From contig JANYDP010000363.1 of assembly GCA_025363535.1 (NCBI GenBank), forward strand, positions 1 to 10,777: 10,777 bases of DNA, read 5' to 3'. The notes beneath the pieces are model-generated. The model ran no database searches. It was not told where the DNA came from and worked only from the letters and a program-made list of their open reading frames with translations. The position numbers and the translations under genes were made by a program. Numbering within the stretch: the stretch's first letter is position 1; every line of letters begins with the position of its first letter. This stretch comes from Verrucomicrobiota bacterium. Lineage in GTDB: Bacteria > Verrucomicrobiota > Verrucomicrobiia > Limisphaerales > CAIQOK01. Of this stretch, positions 1 through 7,292 are shown piece by piece.

Positions 1-2
1 TT

Positions 3-2174
3 ATTTTAACTTCCGCAACACTGACCACCAACAGCTCATTCAAGTATTTGAGAAGCGAACTTGGCCTTGGTGAACAATTCACCGAACTTATGTTGCCATC
101 ACATTTTTCCTATCCAGACCAAGTAAAAATCATTGTGGTGGAAGACATGCCAAACCCGAACACGCAAGAATTCCAAACCGCCACCGCCGAAGCGCGGACG
201 AACATTCAAAAGGCCGCCTTCCTGGAATTCAAGCTGGTGCATGAAGACAACAAGAACCTCCTTGATCAGGGCATCACCCCGCCGGGCTACGAACTTCTAA
301 GCAAAGCCACCACGCTCAAGAACGGCAAGCAGCAGGTCGAGAAATATCTCGTCAAGAAGAAATCCGAAATGATCGGCGGCATTCAGCGCGCCATGGTTAC
401 CCGCGACAACATCGGTCGGCCCGAAATCGCCTTCACCCTCGAATCGGCCGCCGCCCAGAAGTTTGGCCAGATCACCAGCGGTAATGTCGGACGCCTTCTG
501 GCGATTGTCCTCGACGGCGAATTGCAGACCGCTCCACGCATCAACTCCGCCATCGAAGCCGGCAACGGCGTCATCGAAGGTGATTACAGCGAGCAGGAAG
601 CCTTCAACCTCGCGAACGTTTTGGAAAACCCGCTCAAGACGCCGGTACACATCATCGAAACCAGCGCCGTTGATCCAACGCTCGGCAAAGATTCCATCAG
701 CAGCGGCATTAAGGCTTCCATCTATGGCATCATTGCCGTCGCCGCGTTCATGGCGGTTTATTATTTTCTCGCCGGACTTGTCGCGAACGTCGCGCTCGTC
801 CTCAACGTCATCATCCTGCTCGGCGTCATGTGCTCCTTCGGCACCACGCTCACGCTGCCGGGTATCGCCGGCGTCGTCCTTACCATCGGCATGGCGGTGG
901 ACGCCAACGTCCTGATCTTCGAGCGCATCCGCGAAGAATCCGCGAAAGGCAAATCGCTGAAAGGCGCGTTGCAGGCCGGTTACGACCGCGCGTTCGGCAC
1001 GATCTTCGACTCGCACGTCACGACCTTGATCTCGTCCATCATCCTGATTTTCATGGGCACCGGTTCCATCAAAGGCTTTGGCGTGACGCTCACTATCGGT
1101 GTGGCGGCCAGCTTGTTCACCGCGCTCGTCGTGACCCGGCTCATTTTTGATTTCCTGATTCACAAGGACATCGTCAAATCCGTGCCGATGCTGCACCTCA
1201 TCCCGGCGACGTTGAAACTGAATTTCATGAAACTCGCCGTGCCCGCATTCGTCGCGTCCTGGTTGATCATCGTCATCGGCCTGAGCTACGGCATTTTTGT
1301 GCGCGGCCACAACGTCTTCGGCGTCGAATTCGTCGGCGGCGAAACCGTCACCCTGAGCTTCGATCAAGGACACAAGATCGAGGTGGACAAGCTCCGCGAA
1401 GCCGCGACCAAAGCCAGTGCAGGCGAAGTCGTCGTCGGCTATCAGCGCGACATTTCCAGCGGCACCGACAACCTGCGCATCACCACGCGGCTCCAAGAAA
1501 AATCTAGCAGCCAGGTCGCCAACGTCAGCGCCAAAGTTGTCGCGGATTTGAAGCAGGAATTTCCGGCAGCGAATTTCAACGTGCTGAGCACGGCCAGCGT
1601 CGGGCCGACCGTCGGCCAGGAAATCCAGGAGACCGCCATCATCGCCTCCCTGCTGGCGCTGTTCGGCATACTCGTCTATGTCGCCTTCCGTTATGAATTC
1701 TCCTTCGCCGTCGGCGCGGTGGTCGCGATCATCCACGACGTGCTGATGACCTTGGGCATTTACTTCCTCTCCGGTCGTGAACTCAACGCCACCACGGTCG
1801 CGGCAGTCCTAACCATCATCGGTTTCTCCATCAACGACACCATCGTGATCTTCGACCGCATCCGCGAAGATTTGAAAATGGGCGTACGCGGCACCTTCCG
1901 CGAAGTAATCAACCAGGCGCTCAACCAGACCCTGAGCCGCACGCTGATCACCAGCGGCACCGTGTTCATCGCCACGTCGTCGCTGTATATTTTCGGCGGC
2001 GGCGTCATCAATGACTTCGCGTTCACCTTCCTCATCGGCATTCTCACCGGCACCTATTCATCCATCTACATCGCCAGCGCGCTGGTGTTGTGGTGGCATA
2101 AAGGCCAGCGGCCGAGCCTCGCCTCCACGGCGGTTGCTGCCGAGCAGGCGGCTGGCGAAAAAGCCGCCGTCTGA
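3..2174 (+). CDS. secDF: SecD-SecF fusion, protein translocase subunit SecDF, 5' end missing
   Basis: SecDF is an inner-membrane RND-family accessory of the SecYEG translocon and uses the proton-motive force to pull exported proteins across. The frame is open from the window edge, so the true start lies upstream; in-frame TTG (48) and ATG (90, 147) codons lack a ribosome binding site. Counting residues from the TTG at 48, SecD homology starts at NIQKAAFLEFKLV (about 52-64). It continues through the first membrane block and the motif GMAVDANVLIFERIREE (281-297). SecF follows without a stop: LNFMKLAVPAF (391), the periplasmic strand FGVEFVGGETVTLSF (424-438) and the motif INDTIVIFDRIRED (595-608). 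The C-terminus is a short Ala-rich tail. The canonical N-terminal SecD segment (first membrane helix and GLDLQGG-type strand) is not visible. The first 180 bases are about 42% GC, against about 60% afterwards. The SecDF identity is secure; the 5' end is not. Confidence 0.93.
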   Translation: MLTSATLTTNSSFKYLRSELGLGEQFTELMLPSHFSYPDQVKIIVVEDMPNPNTQEFQTATAEARTNIQKAAFLEFKLVHEDNKNLLDQGITPPGYELLSKATTLKNGKQQVEKYLVKKKSEMIGGIQRAMVTRDNIGRPEIAFTLESAAAQKFGQITSGNVGRLLAIVLDGELQTAPRINSAIEAGNGVIEGDYSEQEAFNLANVLENPLKTPVHIIETSAVDPTLGKDSISSGIKASIYGIIAVAAFMAVYYFLAGLVANVALVLNVIILLGVMCSFGTTLTLPGIAGVVLTIGMAVDANVLIFERIREESAKGKSLKGALQAGYDRAFGTIFDSHVTTLISSIILIFMGTGSIKGFGVTLTIGVAASLFTALVVTRLIFDFLIHKDIVKSVPMLHLIPATLKLNFMKLAVPAFVASWLIIVIGLSYGIFVRGHNVFGVEFVGGETVTLSFDQGHKIEVDKLREAATKASAGEVVVGYQRDISSGTDNLRITTRLQEKSSSQVANVSAKVVADLKQEFPAANFNVLSTASVGPTVGQEIQETAIIASLLALFGILVYVAFRYEFSFAVGAVVAIIHDVLMTLGIYFLSGRELNATTVAAVLTIIGFSINDTIVIFDRIREDLKMGVRGTFREVINQALNQTLSRTLITSGTVFIATSSLYIFGGGVINDFAFTFLIGILTGTYSSIYIASALVLWWHKGQRPSLASTAVAAEQAAGEKAAV

Positions 2175-2183
2175 TCCCCCGCC

Positions 2184-2654
2184 ATGCTTGCGTTGATTGA
2201 AATCACCCACTGGCACTGGGTGGGTTTCATTCTGTGCGTGCTGGTTTTTCTGGCGCTGGACCTGGGCGTTTTCCATCGTCGCGCGCACGTCGTCAAATTC
2301 AAGGAAGCGCTCGCGTGGTCCGCCTTGTGGATGACGCTGTCCTTCGCCTTCGCGGGGCTGCTCTCACTGATACGCGGCCGCGAGGAGGCCGTCGAATTCG
2401 TGACCGGCTACATCATCGAGTTGTCGCTCTCGATGGACAACGTCTTCGTTATCGCGCTCCTGTTCACGTTCTTCCGCGTGCCGGCCCAATTCCAGCATCG
2501 CGTGTTGTTCTGGGGCATCCTCGGCGCGCTGCTGATGCGCGGGGTGCTGATCGCCGCCGGGGCGGAACTGGTGCAGCACTTCCAATGGACGCTTTATGTT
2601 TTCGGCGCATTCCTCGTCTTCACCGGGATCAAAAATGCTGCTGGCCAAAGATGA
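2184..2654 (+). CDS. TerC-family integral membrane protein, N-terminal half (gene split by frameshift)
   Basis: This is the first half of a TerC/Alx-type membrane protein, a family linked to tellurite resistance and to metal ion (manganese) export. The frame encodes several hydrophobic helices and the family motif LSLSMDNVFVIALLF near residues 79-93, whose Asp-Asn pair is a hallmark. Family similarity runs to FLVFTGIK at about residue 149 and then breaks: the next codons read NAAGQR and stop. The continuation is in the +1 frame immediately after an A5 run (2631-2635). The start ATG lies 9 nt after the secDF stop with no Shine-Dalgarno sequence, which suggests translational coupling. Joined to the downstream half, the protein would be about 321 residues, the normal family length. 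A homopolymer error, a true disabling mutation, or slippage on the A-run could each explain the split. Confidence 0.85.
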   Translation: MLALIEITHWHWVGFILCVLVFLALDLGVFHRRAHVVKFKEALAWSALWMTLSFAFAGLLSLIRGREEAVEFVTGYIIELSLSMDNVFVIALLFTFFRVPAQFQHRVLFWGILGALLMRGVLIAAGAELVQHFQWTLYVFGAFLVFTGIKNAAGQR

Positions 2655-3150
2655 AGGCGTGGATCCGGAAAAAAATCCCATCGTCCGCTGCGCGCGGAAA
2701 TTATTTCCCGTCACCGCCGAAATGCACGGCCAGAAATTCAGCGTCCAACTCGATGGCCGCCGGATGCTGACGCCACTGGCCCTCGTGCTGGTCGTGGTCG
2801 AAACGACCGACCTGGTGTTCGCGCTCGATTCCATCCCCGCCATTTTCGCCGTGACGACCAAGCCGTTCATTGTTTTCACCTCGAACGTCTTTGCCATCCT
2901 CGGCCTGCGCTCGCTTTACTTCGTGCTCGCGGGAGCGATTGAATATTTCCGCTACCTGAAAGTCGGGCTGTCGCTCGTGCTGGTTTTTGTCGGTGTTAAA
3001 ATGCTGCTGGCTCCGCACAGCGATTCGCACCAGTGGTTCCAGGTGGAAATCCCCACCGGGCTTTCGCTGCTGGTCGTGGGCGCAATCATTCTGATTTCCA
3101 TCGCGCTGTCCTTTGCCGCCGCGGAGCGCGATCAGAAGCGCACCCAGTGA
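2635..3150 (+). CDS. TerC-family integral membrane protein, C-terminal half (gene split by frameshift)
   Basis: This is the second half of the TerC-family protein. Family similarity resumes at KMLLAKDEG (the ATG at 2635 is the Met of KMLL) and includes the signature VVETTDLVFALDSIPAIFAV, whose acidic residues (Glu, Asp, Asp) are expected in a metal-transporting core. Hydrophobic helices follow, ending in a charged tail. Reading this half after the upstream one requires skipping one base in the A5 run at 2631-2635. The frame is also open further upstream, to an ATG at 2596, but that stretch (MFSAHSSSSPGSK) is only the out-of-frame shadow of the first half. I therefore start at 2635, although independent initiation there is doubtful. 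Both halves are well conserved, so the split is either recent or an artefact. Confidence 0.82.
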   Translation: MLLAKDEGVDPEKNPIVRCARKLFPVTAEMHGQKFSVQLDGRRMLTPLALVLVVVETTDLVFALDSIPAIFAVTTKPFIVFTSNVFAILGLRSLYFVLAGAIEYFRYLKVGLSLVLVFVGVKMLLAPHSDSHQWFQVEIPTGLSLLVVGAIILISIALSFAAAERDQKRTQ

Positions 3151-3160
3151 TTTCTGATTT

Positions 3161-3188
3161 TAATCTGCGCGCATCGGCGTAATCTGCG
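3161..3188 (+). repeat. Short tandem repeat of ATCTGCG with 10-base period
   Basis: The 47-nt gap between the TerC gene and recJ holds three copies of ATCTGCG, at 3162, 3172 (as ATCGGCG) and 3182. They are spaced exactly 10 bases apart, one DNA helical turn. The copy plus its flank TAATCTGCG occurs at both ends. The gap has no Shine-Dalgarno sequence for recJ. I recall similar TCTGCG-type repeats between genes in environmental bacteria, but could not search for copies. Confidence 0.55.
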
Positions 3189-3197
3189 GACAACAAA

Positions 3198-4910
3198 ATG
3201 AAATTCCGTTGGAACCTCGCACCGCCGCAGCCACTCCTCACCGGACAACTGGCGAAGCAACTCAACATCTCTCCGCTGCTCGCCCAATGCCTCGTCAATC
3301 GCGGCCACAGCGAACCTGCCGCGCTCGTCGGCTTTCTCGAACCGCGCCTCAAACAGCTCGCCGATCCGTTCCTCCTTCCGAACATGGCCGCCGCCGTGGA
3401 TCGTCTGCTGCAAGCCCGTGAGCGCAACGAGCCGCTCGTCATCTTCGGCGACTACGACGTGGACGGCGTGACCTCCACCACGATTTTGTTTGAAGTGCTG
3501 GGCCGTCTCGGCTGGACGGTGAATTTTTATCTGCCGCACCGCATGGACGAAGGCTACGGCCTGAGCCAGGACGGCGTGGAAAATTGCCTCAAAAAATTTC
3601 CGACGACCCTGCTGCTCGCCGTGGACTGCGGCTCGACTGCCGTGAACACCATTGCGTGGCTAAAAGACCGTAGCGTGGATACGTGTGTCCTCGACCACCA
3701 TCAAGTTTCCAATCCCGCGCCCGAGGCCGTGGCGCTCGTGAATCCGCAGCTTTCCGAAGGACGTTTCACCGAGCTTTGCTCCGCTGGTCTCGCCTTCAAG
3801 CTGGCCCACGCGCTCGTCAAACGCGGACGCGAAACCGGTCTGCCCGGCGCGGCGGATTTTGATTTGCGCCCGCTGCTTGATCTCGTCGCGCTTGGCACCA
3901 TCGCGGATCTCGTGCCGCTCACCGGGGAAAACCGCATTCTGGTCACCGCCGGCCTGGAGCGTTTGAACACCACGCAGCGACCCGGACTGCTCGCGTTGAA
4001 AAAAGTCGCGCAGATCAACGGTCCCATCGGCACCTACGAGGTCGGCTTTCAACTCGCGCCGCGCTTGAACGCCGCTGGTCGCCTCGAAACCGCCGAGGAG
4101 TCCCTTCACCTCTTGCTCGCCCGCGATGAAAAAACCGCCGCACCCATTGCGAACAATCTCGACGCCCGCAATCGCGAACGCCAGAACATCGAGAAGAGCA
4201 TCGTCAAGGAAGCCATCGGCGCGATCAAGGCCCGGTTCAATCCCGACACGGACTTTATCATCGTTGAAGGCCAGTTGCTCTGGCACATCGGCGTCGTGGG
4301 CATCGTTGCGTCGCGCGTGCTTCAGGAATTTTACCGGCCCACCTTCATCATCGGCGGCGACGGTTCCGAGTGGCGTGGTTCCGGACGCAGTATCGCGGGC
4401 TTCGATCTCGCCGCCGCGCTGCGCGAGTGCGACGACCTGCTCATCCGTCACGGCGGTCACGCCATGGCGGCGGGTGTGACGATTCACCCGGACAACCTCG
4501 ACGCCTTCCGCCAGCGCCTCAACGAAATCGCGCGGCGTTTACTCAAGCCGCAGGATTTGCAGCCGCCGCTGCGCCTCGATGCCGAAGTGTCGTTGAACGA
4601 AATCTCCTTGGAAACATTGGCCGAACTGGACCGCCTCAAGCCCACCGGCATGGGCAATTCCGCCGTGCAACTCTGCGCGCGCGGCGTCATGAACAGCCGC
4701 CCGTTGCAACGCATGGGCGCGGACAAGCAGCACGTCAAGCTGTGGGTGACCGTCGGTGGCGGTGTGACGCACGAATGTGTTTGGTGGGGCGCGGGCAAGG
4801 AATCGTTGCCCGTCGGAAAATTCGACCTCGCGTTCGCGCCGCAGGTGAACGAGTTCAACGGCAAACGCGCCGTGCAGTTGAAAGTTTTGGACTGGCGGGC
4901 GGCGGAGTAA
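3198..4910 (+). CDS. recJ: Single-stranded-DNA-specific exonuclease RecJ
   Basis: RecJ degrades single-stranded DNA 5' to 3' in RecF-pathway recombination, mismatch repair and base-excision repair. The 570-residue length is normal. DHH phosphoesterase motifs appear in order: VIFGDYDVDGVTST with catalytic Asp residues (81-94), AVDCGS (141-146), LDHHQ (165-169) and DLVALGTIADLVPL (228-241). The linking motif is APRLNAAGRL (287-296). The DHHA1 domain shows GRSIAGFDL (396-404) and RHGGHAMAAG (417-426), followed by the C-terminal OB-type region with PTGMGN (482-487). All metal-binding motifs look intact. The ATG at 3198 gives the usual N-terminus (MKFRWNLAPP) but has no Shine-Dalgarno sequence, like most genes here. 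The gene follows the TerC gene on the same strand and converges on the ABC permease gene. Confidence 0.97.
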   Translation: MKFRWNLAPPQPLLTGQLAKQLNISPLLAQCLVNRGHSEPAALVGFLEPRLKQLADPFLLPNMAAAVDRLLQARERNEPLVIFGDYDVDGVTSTTILFEVLGRLGWTVNFYLPHRMDEGYGLSQDGVENCLKKFPTTLLLAVDCGSTAVNTIAWLKDRSVDTCVLDHHQVSNPAPEAVALVNPQLSEGRFTELCSAGLAFKLAHALVKRGRETGLPGAADFDLRPLLDLVALGTIADLVPLTGENRILVTAGLERLNTTQRPGLLALKKVAQINGPIGTYEVGFQLAPRLNAAGRLETAEESLHLLLARDEKTAAPIANNLDARNRERQNIEKSIVKEAIGAIKARFNPDTDFIIVEGQLLWHIGVVGIVASRVLQEFYRPTFIIGGDGSEWRGSGRSIAGFDLAAALRECDDLLIRHGGHAMAAGVTIHPDNLDAFRQRLNEIARRLLKPQDLQPPLRLDAEVSLNEISLETLAELDRLKPTGMGNSAVQLCARGVMNSRPLQRMGADKQHVKLWVTVGGGVTHECVWWGAGKESLPVGKFDLAFAPQVNEFNGKRAVQLKVLDWRAAE

Positions 4911-4913
4911 TTC

Positions 4914-5081
4914 GTAGCGTCAGGCATCCCTGCCTGACGTGGAGGGCGGCATCTTGCCGCCCGGAATAGTCGCTCGAATGTTTATGGTTCATGAAAAATT
5001 GGAACGCGCTGGTAGTGCGACCGGTTCTTGCCGCCGGGCTGGAAGCCCGGCTCTACGGCAGGCAAGGATGCCTACCGCTAC
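4914..5081. repeat. Compound REP/BIME-like element: four hairpins with GTRG heads in mirror symmetry
   Basis: The element fills the gap between convergent recJ and the permease gene. The plus-strand arm is GTAG (4914-4917), a 10-bp-stem hairpin with TCCC loop (4917-4940), GTGG (4939-4942), one A, then an 8-bp-stem hairpin with TCT loop (4944-4962). The opposite arm, read on the minus strand, is GTAG (5081-5078), a 9-bp-stem hairpin with TCCT loop, GTAG (5056-5053), one A, then an 8-bp-stem hairpin with TCC loop (5051-5033). The outer 27-bp segments, 4914-4940 and 5055-5081, match at 23 of 27 positions in inverted orientation. About 70 bp of plainer sequence separates the arms. Hairpins headed by a GTAG-type tetranucleotide in inverted pairs are the known form of REP/BIME elements mobilised by RAYT (TnpA_REP) transposases; that link is inferred. 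The hairpins may also end transcription from both sides, although none has a T-tract. Confidence 0.75.
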
Positions 5082-5084
5082 CAT

Positions 5085-6413
5085 TCACCGCCAACCGCCC
5101 CAGCCGGACATCATCGCGGGCGGAGGACGATAGGCGTGGCTGCTGGATCGGAGCAGTCGTCGCGTGAGTTCAAACGCCAGAGCAATGAGTCCAAGGGAAA
5201 CCAGCGCGGTGAGGACCGGCGGGATTTTCGTTGTGTTGAAAAATACCGGCCCGAGGATGGACCCCATCGTCAGCACCACGACCAAAAGATAAGATCCGGA
5301 TTTCAATCCCTGCCAGACAAAGATCGGCACCACGATGGCCAGCATCGCAGCGGAGGTGAGAAAATAGGAGGAGATGTGAAAAATGTTTTCACCGGGGGAA
5401 ACCCCGCCGCCCACCGCCGCCCACACCAGGCCGATGAACAGGATCGGCGCGGTCGGCAACAGCACCAGTGTGGCGGCGAGGGAGTTGGCGGAAATTGGCA
5501 GCGTCCGCAACAAACGCAACTGCATGATCATTGGCAGCACCAGAAAAATATACATGAAGAAATAGCCGAAAGAACTGAGGGCCGGCAGCGAGGCTTCAAA
5601 CAATTGTCTCGGCGACAGCTTTGCCTCCCCATGCATCAGCACCTGCATCAGCAGCATATACCCCACAAAGATGAGCGCAAAACGACCGACTTGGAGGAGA
5701 AGCTTTTGCCAGAGGAACGGCAGGCCGCCGAAACCCGCCGGGGCTTGGTGTCGGCCAGGCTGGCGCTTGCCCAACTGGACGCCGGGTCTGAATCCGGCGC
5801 GTTGTAAGACCATTCGCTCGGCGCGGAACCAGCCGATCATCGTCAACCCCGCCCCCACGACCAGCACCCCCAGGGTTTTCGTCGAGGTGTCGAACAGGTG
5901 CTTGGAAATCAGCGGCCAGCCACCGATGCTTAATCCCCAAAACGTCCCGCAGATCATGTTGCGTAATTTGTCCCACCAACTGCCCCCCCACCCGTTTGAA
6001 AAGCTCATCAACACCAGAAAACTTGTGCCGAGAAACAGCAGGCTGACGAGGCTGCACATGGCCAGCCAGGACACGTTGAAAACCCCTGCGGGATTTACCC
6101 GATGAGATATTCCCGCACTCAAAAACATAAATGATCCCAACGTGATGACGGGCAGGCCAACCGCTGCCAGCCACCAACCGCGCGCAATTTGTCCGGCCGT
6201 AAGCGGCAGGGCAACGAGGGTCCGGGCAATCCCTCGTTGCAGGTCGAACTGAAGCAAAAACGGCCCGACAAAAAGCATGAACATGGCATTGAAAAACTCT
6301 TTGGGGGGAGGTGTGTTGATTGCGCTGAACCAACCGACAATTGATTGCACGAGTGCGTTCAACACCCACACCCACCACCAACGCCGCAAGTGATCGCGAA
6401 TGATAAGTTTCAT
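5085..6413 (-). CDS. ABC transporter permease of a YtrA-regulated exporter, fused two-half type
   Basis: This is a 442-residue hydrophobic protein with about 11-12 predicted membrane segments, including 13-30, 42-55, 80-100, 114-137, 182-197, 244-260, 278-298, 311-333, 352-368, 375-392 and 400-416. A cytosolic Arg/Lys-rich loop lies near 196-235. The two halves carry a similar short motif at the cytosolic face: RTLVALPLTAGQIARGWW (64-81) and RLLRTLPISANSLAATL (300-316). This suggests a duplicated and fused ABC-2-like permease, so one chain may form the whole channel. Its ATG overlaps the ATPase stop by 4 nt (ATGA) and is preceded by a good Shine-Dalgarno sequence. It is the last gene of the gntR-ATPase-permease operon. 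I do not recognise a named orthologue, and the substrate is unknown; drug or lipid-linked compound export is only a guess from the context. Confidence 0.78.
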   Translation of the reverse strand: MKLIIRDHLRRWWWVWVLNALVQSIVGWFSAINTPPPKEFFNAMFMLFVGPFLLQFDLQRGIARTLVALPLTAGQIARGWWLAAVGLPVITLGSFMFLSAGISHRVNPAGVFNVSWLAMCSLVSLLFLGTSFLVLMSFSNGWGGSWWDKLRNMICGTFWGLSIGGWPLISKHLFDTSTKTLGVLVVGAGLTMIGWFRAERMVLQRAGFRPGVQLGKRQPGRHQAPAGFGGLPFLWQKLLLQVGRFALIFVGYMLLMQVLMHGEAKLSPRQLFEASLPALSSFGYFFMYIFLVLPMIMQLRLLRTLPISANSLAATLVLLPTAPILFIGLVWAAVGGGVSPGENIFHISSYFLTSAAMLAIVVPIFVWQGLKSGSYLLVVVLTMGSILGPVFFNTTKIPPVLTALVSLGLIALAFELTRRLLRSSSHAYRPPPAMMSGWGGWR

Positions 6414-7291
6414 TTCGCCTCCTCGTCCTGGGCCAGCGCCACAAACAAATCCTCCAGCGTCACGCGGGTCAGGGAAATTTGTTCGGCACCGTGGGTTTGC
6501 AGCCAGTCATGCGCGCCGCTGGTCTGATCCAGCAACGCCCGCCAGCGGTTTTCGTGGCGTTTCAAAACGATTAATCCATCGCGGTTGGAAATCGTCGTGC
6601 CGTTGGTGGTGAAAAACTCTGCGAGTCGATAGCGATCCACAATTTCATCGGTGCGGCCTTCGAGTAGCAGTTTGCCGTTTTTGATCATGCCCACATGGTC
6701 GGCAAAGCGTTCGATGTCGCCCAATCCGTGCGATGAGATCAACACGGTACGCTCGCCGCTCTCCACAGCCTTGAGCAGTTCGCCAAAGACCTGTTGCTTG
6801 GAAACGGCGTCGAGGCCGGTGGTCGGTTCATCAAGAATCAAAATGTCCGGGCGGCGCGCGAGGGCGAGGAGCAGGCTCAGTTTCGTTTTCGCGCCGAAGG
6901 AGAGCGTGGCGATCTTGTCGGTGTCGCTCAATTGAAATGCCTTCATCAACTCGGCGCAGTAGGCGTCGTCCCAGTCGGGATAAAAGCCGCGCACGAAGCG
7001 GATGACTTTGCCGACCTTGCCCCAGACGGTGAAATTCAAATCGGGACTGACGTAGGCGGCTCGGCGTTTCAAGGCGACTTCATCGGCGCGATGGTCGAGA
7101 TCCAGCACGCGGATCGTGCCGGCATCATTGCGGCCCATGCCGAAGATGAGGTCAATGGCGGTGGTTTTGCCCGCGCCGTTCGGCCCGATGAGGCCGTAGA
7201 TCGCGCCGCGCGGCACAGTCAGGTCGAGGGGGCCGAGGGTGAAGGCTGGGTAAGTTTTGACGAGTCCGCGAATTTCAATGGCGTTGGGCAT
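6410..7291 (-). CDS. ABC transporter ATP-binding protein (YtrB-like)
   Basis: This is a 293-residue ABC ATPase that energises the permease encoded just downstream. Walker A is GPNGAGKTT (36-44), Walker B is ILILDEP (150-156) with catalytic Glu155, the D-loop is GLDAVS and the H-loop His is at 188 (ISSHGLGD). The signature is LSFGAKTK (130-137) instead of LSGGQ. The Q-loop region reads AYVSPDLNF (79-87) and lacks the usual Gln; departures of this kind occur in exporter ATPases of the YtrB/Ecs type. The C-terminal 70 residues form the extra domain common in such exporters. The ATG is one base past the gntR stop, with AAGGAG 10 nt upstream inside gntR, so translation is coupled. The family is clear; the substrate is not. 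Confidence 0.93.
   Translation of the reverse strand: MPNAIEIRGLVKTYPAFTLGPLDLTVPRGAIYGLIGPNGAGKTTAIDLIFGMGRNDAGTIRVLDLDHRADEVALKRRAAYVSPDLNFTVWGKVGKVIRFVRGFYPDWDDAYCAELMKAFQLSDTDKIATLSFGAKTKLSLLLALARRPDILILDEPTTGLDAVSKQQVFGELLKAVESGERTVLISSHGLGDIERFADHVGMIKNGKLLLEGRTDEIVDRYRLAEFFTTNGTTISNRDGLIVLKRHENRWRALLDQTSGAHDWLQTHGAEQISLTRVTLEDLFVALAQDEEAK
6418..6424 (-). promoter_or_regulatory. Strong ribosome binding site for the ABC permease
   Basis: On the minus strand GAGGAGG lies 4 nt before the permease ATG at 6413, within the last codons of the ATPase gene. It confirms the 4-nt overlap start. It stands out because most genes in the window lack a Shine-Dalgarno sequence. Confidence 0.7.
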
Positions 7292-7292
7292 G

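Noticed and set aside
297..1736. Long open frame of 479 codons on the minus strand opposite secDF
   Set aside because: It lies antisense to a clear secDF reading frame, and its translation is rich in Asp, Arg and Gly with no recognisable domain, as expected from GC-rich codon bias on the opposite strand.
2625..2640. Programmed -1 ribosomal frameshift in the TerC gene
   Set aside because: The required change is a skip of one base (+1), and there is no slippery heptamer with a downstream structure or known reason for two products. An extra base or a mutation is simpler.
4944..5051. CRISPR-like array from repeated GC-rich hairpins
   Set aside because: The units are inverted rather than direct repeats, differ in sequence, have no regular spacers and have no cas genes nearby.
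5028..5807. Open frame of 259 codons on the plus strand opposite the permease gene
   Set aside because: Its translation is low-complexity and charged (His, Arg, Gln, Gly), while the minus strand encodes a membrane protein whose start overlaps the ATPase gene correctly.
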